Of a stretch of 64,000 bases of DNA, positions 61,852 to 64,000 are shown in pieces. Under the pieces are notes generated by a model, which was not told where the DNA came from, searched no databases, and saw only the letters and a program-made list of their open reading frames with translations. The DNA is from Alphaproteobacteria bacterium (GTDB lineage Bacteria > Bacteroidota > Bacteroidia > Bacteroidales > FEN-979): NCBI GenBank assembly GCA_009928665.1, contig SACF01000009.1, forward strand, positions 1-64,000, in the 5' to 3' direction. Position numbers and translations under genes: made by a program. Numbering within the stretch: the first letter of the stretch is position 1; each line of letters starts with the position of its first letter.

Positions 61852-64000
61852 TTACGACCACCAGTTCTTTTTAGGGTTTGATTTTTTTCTTTTCCACCTG
61901 ATTTTCATCTTTGTATCAATCAACACCATTGCCGGGACAAATACCAGCGTGAGAAAGGTCGCAAAACTCAAACCGAAGATAATAGTCCAGGAAAGCGGGC
62001 CCCAGAACATTGCATTGTCTCCTCCAAAGTAGATATGGGGATTCAGATGCGTGAACAGGGAAACAAAGTCGATATTCATTCCGATCGCAAGCGGAACAAG
62101 CCCGAGAATGGTGGCGGTCGCAGTGAGAACAACGGGGGTAATCCTGGTTTTACCTGCCTGAATGATCGCTTCTTTTGATTTCATTCCCCGTTGCTTCAAT
62201 TCATCGCAGAATTCAACAATCAGGATCCCGTTTCTTACAACAATTCCTCCTAAAGCAACAATACCAAGTCCGGTCATCATAATACTGATCGACATTCCAA
62301 AAACTGCAATGCCAAAAAGAACCCCGATAATGCTGAATAGGACTTCACTTAAAATGATAAGTGATTTGCTGAGGGATCCAAACTGGGTGATCAAAATGAA
62401 GAAGATCAGACCGATCGCGATGAGCATAGCCTTTGCCAGAAACGCCATTGTATCAGCCTGGTCCTCCTGTTCTCCGGTAAGACTGATCTCAATGCCCCGG
62501 GGTTTCTCAAACGCGGGGATGGCTTTGTTTATGGCCAGAACAATTTCGTTTGCCGTGTGTCCCGAAAGGACTTCAGAGGATAGTGTGATCATCCGTTTCA
62601 GGTTTTTCCGTTTAATTCCTCCATACGTATCCTTGTACTGAATCGAAGCCACAGACGAAATCGGAATCTGCCTTAATTGCCCGGAATTCATATCCCGGTA
62701 AGTGATCCTGGAATTGATGATCTGGTTTATATTGGTCCGTTCTTTTTCTGAGAACCTCAGTTGGATCGGGTACTCATCTTCTTCCTCTTTGTATTTTGAA
62801 ATTTCCTTCCCATAGATAGCTGTTCGCATCTCCATCCCGATCTGACCAAGCGACAATCCTTCGCGGTTCGCACGAACCCGGTCGATGTTGATAATGATCT
62901 CCGGTTTGTTATTTTCGAAATCTGATTTTAATTGTTCGATTCCTGGAATGTTTATGGAATCAAGGTAGGATTTAAATTTGGCGGCTGTAACGATCAATGC
63001 ATCCAGATCCTCGCCGGTTATTTCGATGTTGACGGGTTTCCCGGTTGGCGGACCCATCTTATTTTTATCGACGGTGACTGTGACCCCGGGAATGCTCTTC
63101 AACTCCTTTCGCATGGAATCCATGTACGTTTGCGTCGAAATTCCCTGCCTGTACCTGCTTTCGACAAAATTTACAGTGATCTTGCCTTTGTTTGATGAGA
63201 CCGACCGGTCGAACATATTTTCACCGGCGCCAAGTCCGACATTGGTGATAACCGACTCAACGATCGGATTCTTTTCACCAAGAATGGAATGAACTTTCCG
63301 CTCTACAAGATGTGTTACAGAATCGGTAACGCGCTGATCAGTCCCTTCCGGGAGTTTGATAAAAACATAAATATATCCCGGTTTGTTGTCGGGAAAAAAT
63401 CTAACCTGAGGTTTCACCAGTCCGATCATCATAATGGAAGCAAAAAACATGATGACCACACCGATGAGCAGATACCATGGGTTTTTACCCTTCAAGGCGA
63501 TAAGAAGCGTTTTTTCGTACATGTGCATAATCCATGGCCAAAGGTCGTTCTGAAATTTCAGAATAGCCTTTTTCAGTACAATCCGGTACAGGAGGTTCAG
63601 GATTAAAGCCAACATGAAAACATTACCGATTGCAAATCCACCGGCAAGGTAAGATATCAGTGCAAGTACTCCAAGCAATACACTGATTATCAGCAATCTT
63701 TTACGATCAGTCCGGTGATCGGTCTGATCATATTCGTGTTTCATGAACGACACGGCAAACACCGGATTGATGATATATGCCACGAATAACGAAGCAAACA
63801 GCGTCAATATCAAGGTTACGGGAAGGTAATACATGAATTTTCCGACAACCCCGGGCCAGAAAGCCAGTGGGAAGAACGGGGCGAGTGTGGTCAGGGTACC
63901 TGAAAGAATCGGTAGAAAAACTTCACCGGCCGCATGTTTAGCGGCCTTGACAATATCGGTCTCATATCGGTGTAATCGATGGGTGTTTTCAATGACCACG
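61852..64000 (-). CDS. RND efflux permease, C-terminal part, runs off the right edge
   Basis: The window holds about the last 716 residues of a pump that should be ~1100 long; its N-terminus lies beyond 64000. The visible left end VIENTHR corresponds to the end of the TM4 motif (VDDAIVVIEN). TM5-6 follow, then a second periplasmic porter loop (RFFPDNKPGYIYVFIKLPEGT, as FFPDNKPGYIYVF), TM8-12 with GIVALGGIVVRNGILIVEF (GGIVVRNGILIVEF), and a basic C-terminal tail (KMKIRWKRKKSNPKK). The first in-frame Met at the edge is not the start. It is convergent with the TetR-TolC pair. Confidence 0.93.
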   Translation of the reverse strand, partial: VVIENTHRLHRYETDIVKAAKHAAGEVFLPILSGTLTTLAPFFPLAFWPGVVGKFMYYLPVTLILTLFASLFVAYIINPVFAVSFMKHEYDQTDHRTDRKRLLIISVLLGVLALISYLAGGFAIGNVFMLALILNLLYRIVLKKAILKFQNDLWPWIMHMYEKTLLIALKGKNPWYLLIGVVIMFFASIMMIGLVKPQVRFFPDNKPGYIYVFIKLPEGTDQRVTDSVTHLVERKVHSILGEKNPIVESVITNVGLGAGENMFDRSVSSNKGKITVNFVESRYRQGISTQTYMDSMRKELKSIPGVTVTVDKNKMGPPTGKPVNIEITGEDLDALIVTAAKFKSYLDSINIPGIEQLKSDFENNKPEIIINIDRVRANREGLSLGQIGMEMRTAIYGKEISKYKEEEDEYPIQLRFSEKERTNINQIINSRITYRDMNSGQLRQIPISSVASIQYKDTYGGIKRKNLKRMITLSSEVLSGHTANEIVLAINKAIPAFEKPRGIEISLTGEQEDQADTMAFLAKAMLIAIGLIFFILITQFGSLSKSLIILSEVLFSIIGVLFGIAVFGMSISIMMTGLGIVALGGIVVRNGILIVEFCDELKQRGMKSKEAIIQAGKTRITPVVLTATATILGLVPLAIGMNIDFVSLFTHLNPHIYFGGDNAMFWGPLSWTIIFGLSFATFLTLVFVPAMVLIDTKMKIRWKRKKSNPKKNWWS

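Overview
The window comes from a member of the Bacteroidota, most likely a free-living or metagenomic Bacteroidales/Marinilabiliales-type organism. The support is internal. Many genes are preceded by the Bacteroidota -7 promoter element TAnnTTTG. There is a type IX secretion (T9SS) sorting domain and a PorV/PorQ-like protein. SusC/TonB-type receptors occur with an ECF sigma factor, a FecR-type anti-sigma factor and a DUF4249 lipoprotein. Typical families such as a 63-aa cold-shock protein and an RhlE-type helicase are present. By eye the base composition is moderate across most of the window, but the first ~4 kb is clearly AT-richer.

Layout. 1-3.95 kb (all minus strand) is an accessory defence-like block. 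It holds a methyltransferase, a half-size specificity subunit and a small PD-(D/E)xK nuclease as a compact M-S-R restriction-modification operon. An attC-like inverted repeat follows, then a DUF262/HEPN pair in which both genes appear frameshifted. 3.95-4.6 kb is non-coding with a four-copy 11-bp tandem repeat. 4.6-7.7 kb holds a DUF454 membrane protein, a small coiled-coil membrane protein and an acyl-CoA synthetase. 7.7-14.1 kb is an ECF sigma / FecR / STN-TonB receptor / DUF4249 surface-signalling cluster plus a lipoprotein. 14.2-20 kb has a RelA-like ppGpp synthetase with a degenerate hydrolase domain, a cold-shock protein, an RNA helicase, a secreted GH47 alpha-mannosidase and a cytidylate-kinase-like protein. 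20-25.6 kb is an MFP-RND-TolC efflux operon. 25.8-26.0 kb carries tRNA-Pro(CGG) and tRNA-Thr(CGT) with a palindromic repeat between them.

26.2-32.3 kb has a T9SS-exported protein built of ten ~24-residue L-domain/LRR-like repeats, a PAS histidine kinase, a small secreted repeat protein and a DPP-IV-like peptidase. 32.3-39.2 kb is a methyl-cycle locus: phosphopantetheinyl transferase, metH and metF on the minus strand, divergent from ahcY. 39.2-40.1 kb holds degenerate repeats, a Rieske-like lipoprotein and a small basic protein. 40.3-49.5 kb is an operon of a TonB receptor, a 1438-aa exported protein and a PorV/PorQ-family protein. 49.6-54.5 kb has greA, a HIT protein, a long PurF-type amidotransferase and a polytopic TPR membrane protein. 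54.6-57.8 kb is a selenium operon: mnmH (selU) overlapping a cysteine desulfurase-SelD fusion. 57.8-64 kb holds an M14 carboxypeptidase, a TetR-TolC operon and the 3' part of a second RND pump that runs off the right edge.

Most noteworthy are the cysteine desulfurase-SelD fusion coupled to mnmH, which puts selenium mobilisation, selenophosphate synthesis and its tRNA user in one two-gene unit. Next are the attC-bounded M-S-R system, the TonB/1438-aa/PorV operon, and the decayed or mis-assembled DUF262-HEPN pair. All functional statements are by reading the sequence and family knowledge; no database search was run.
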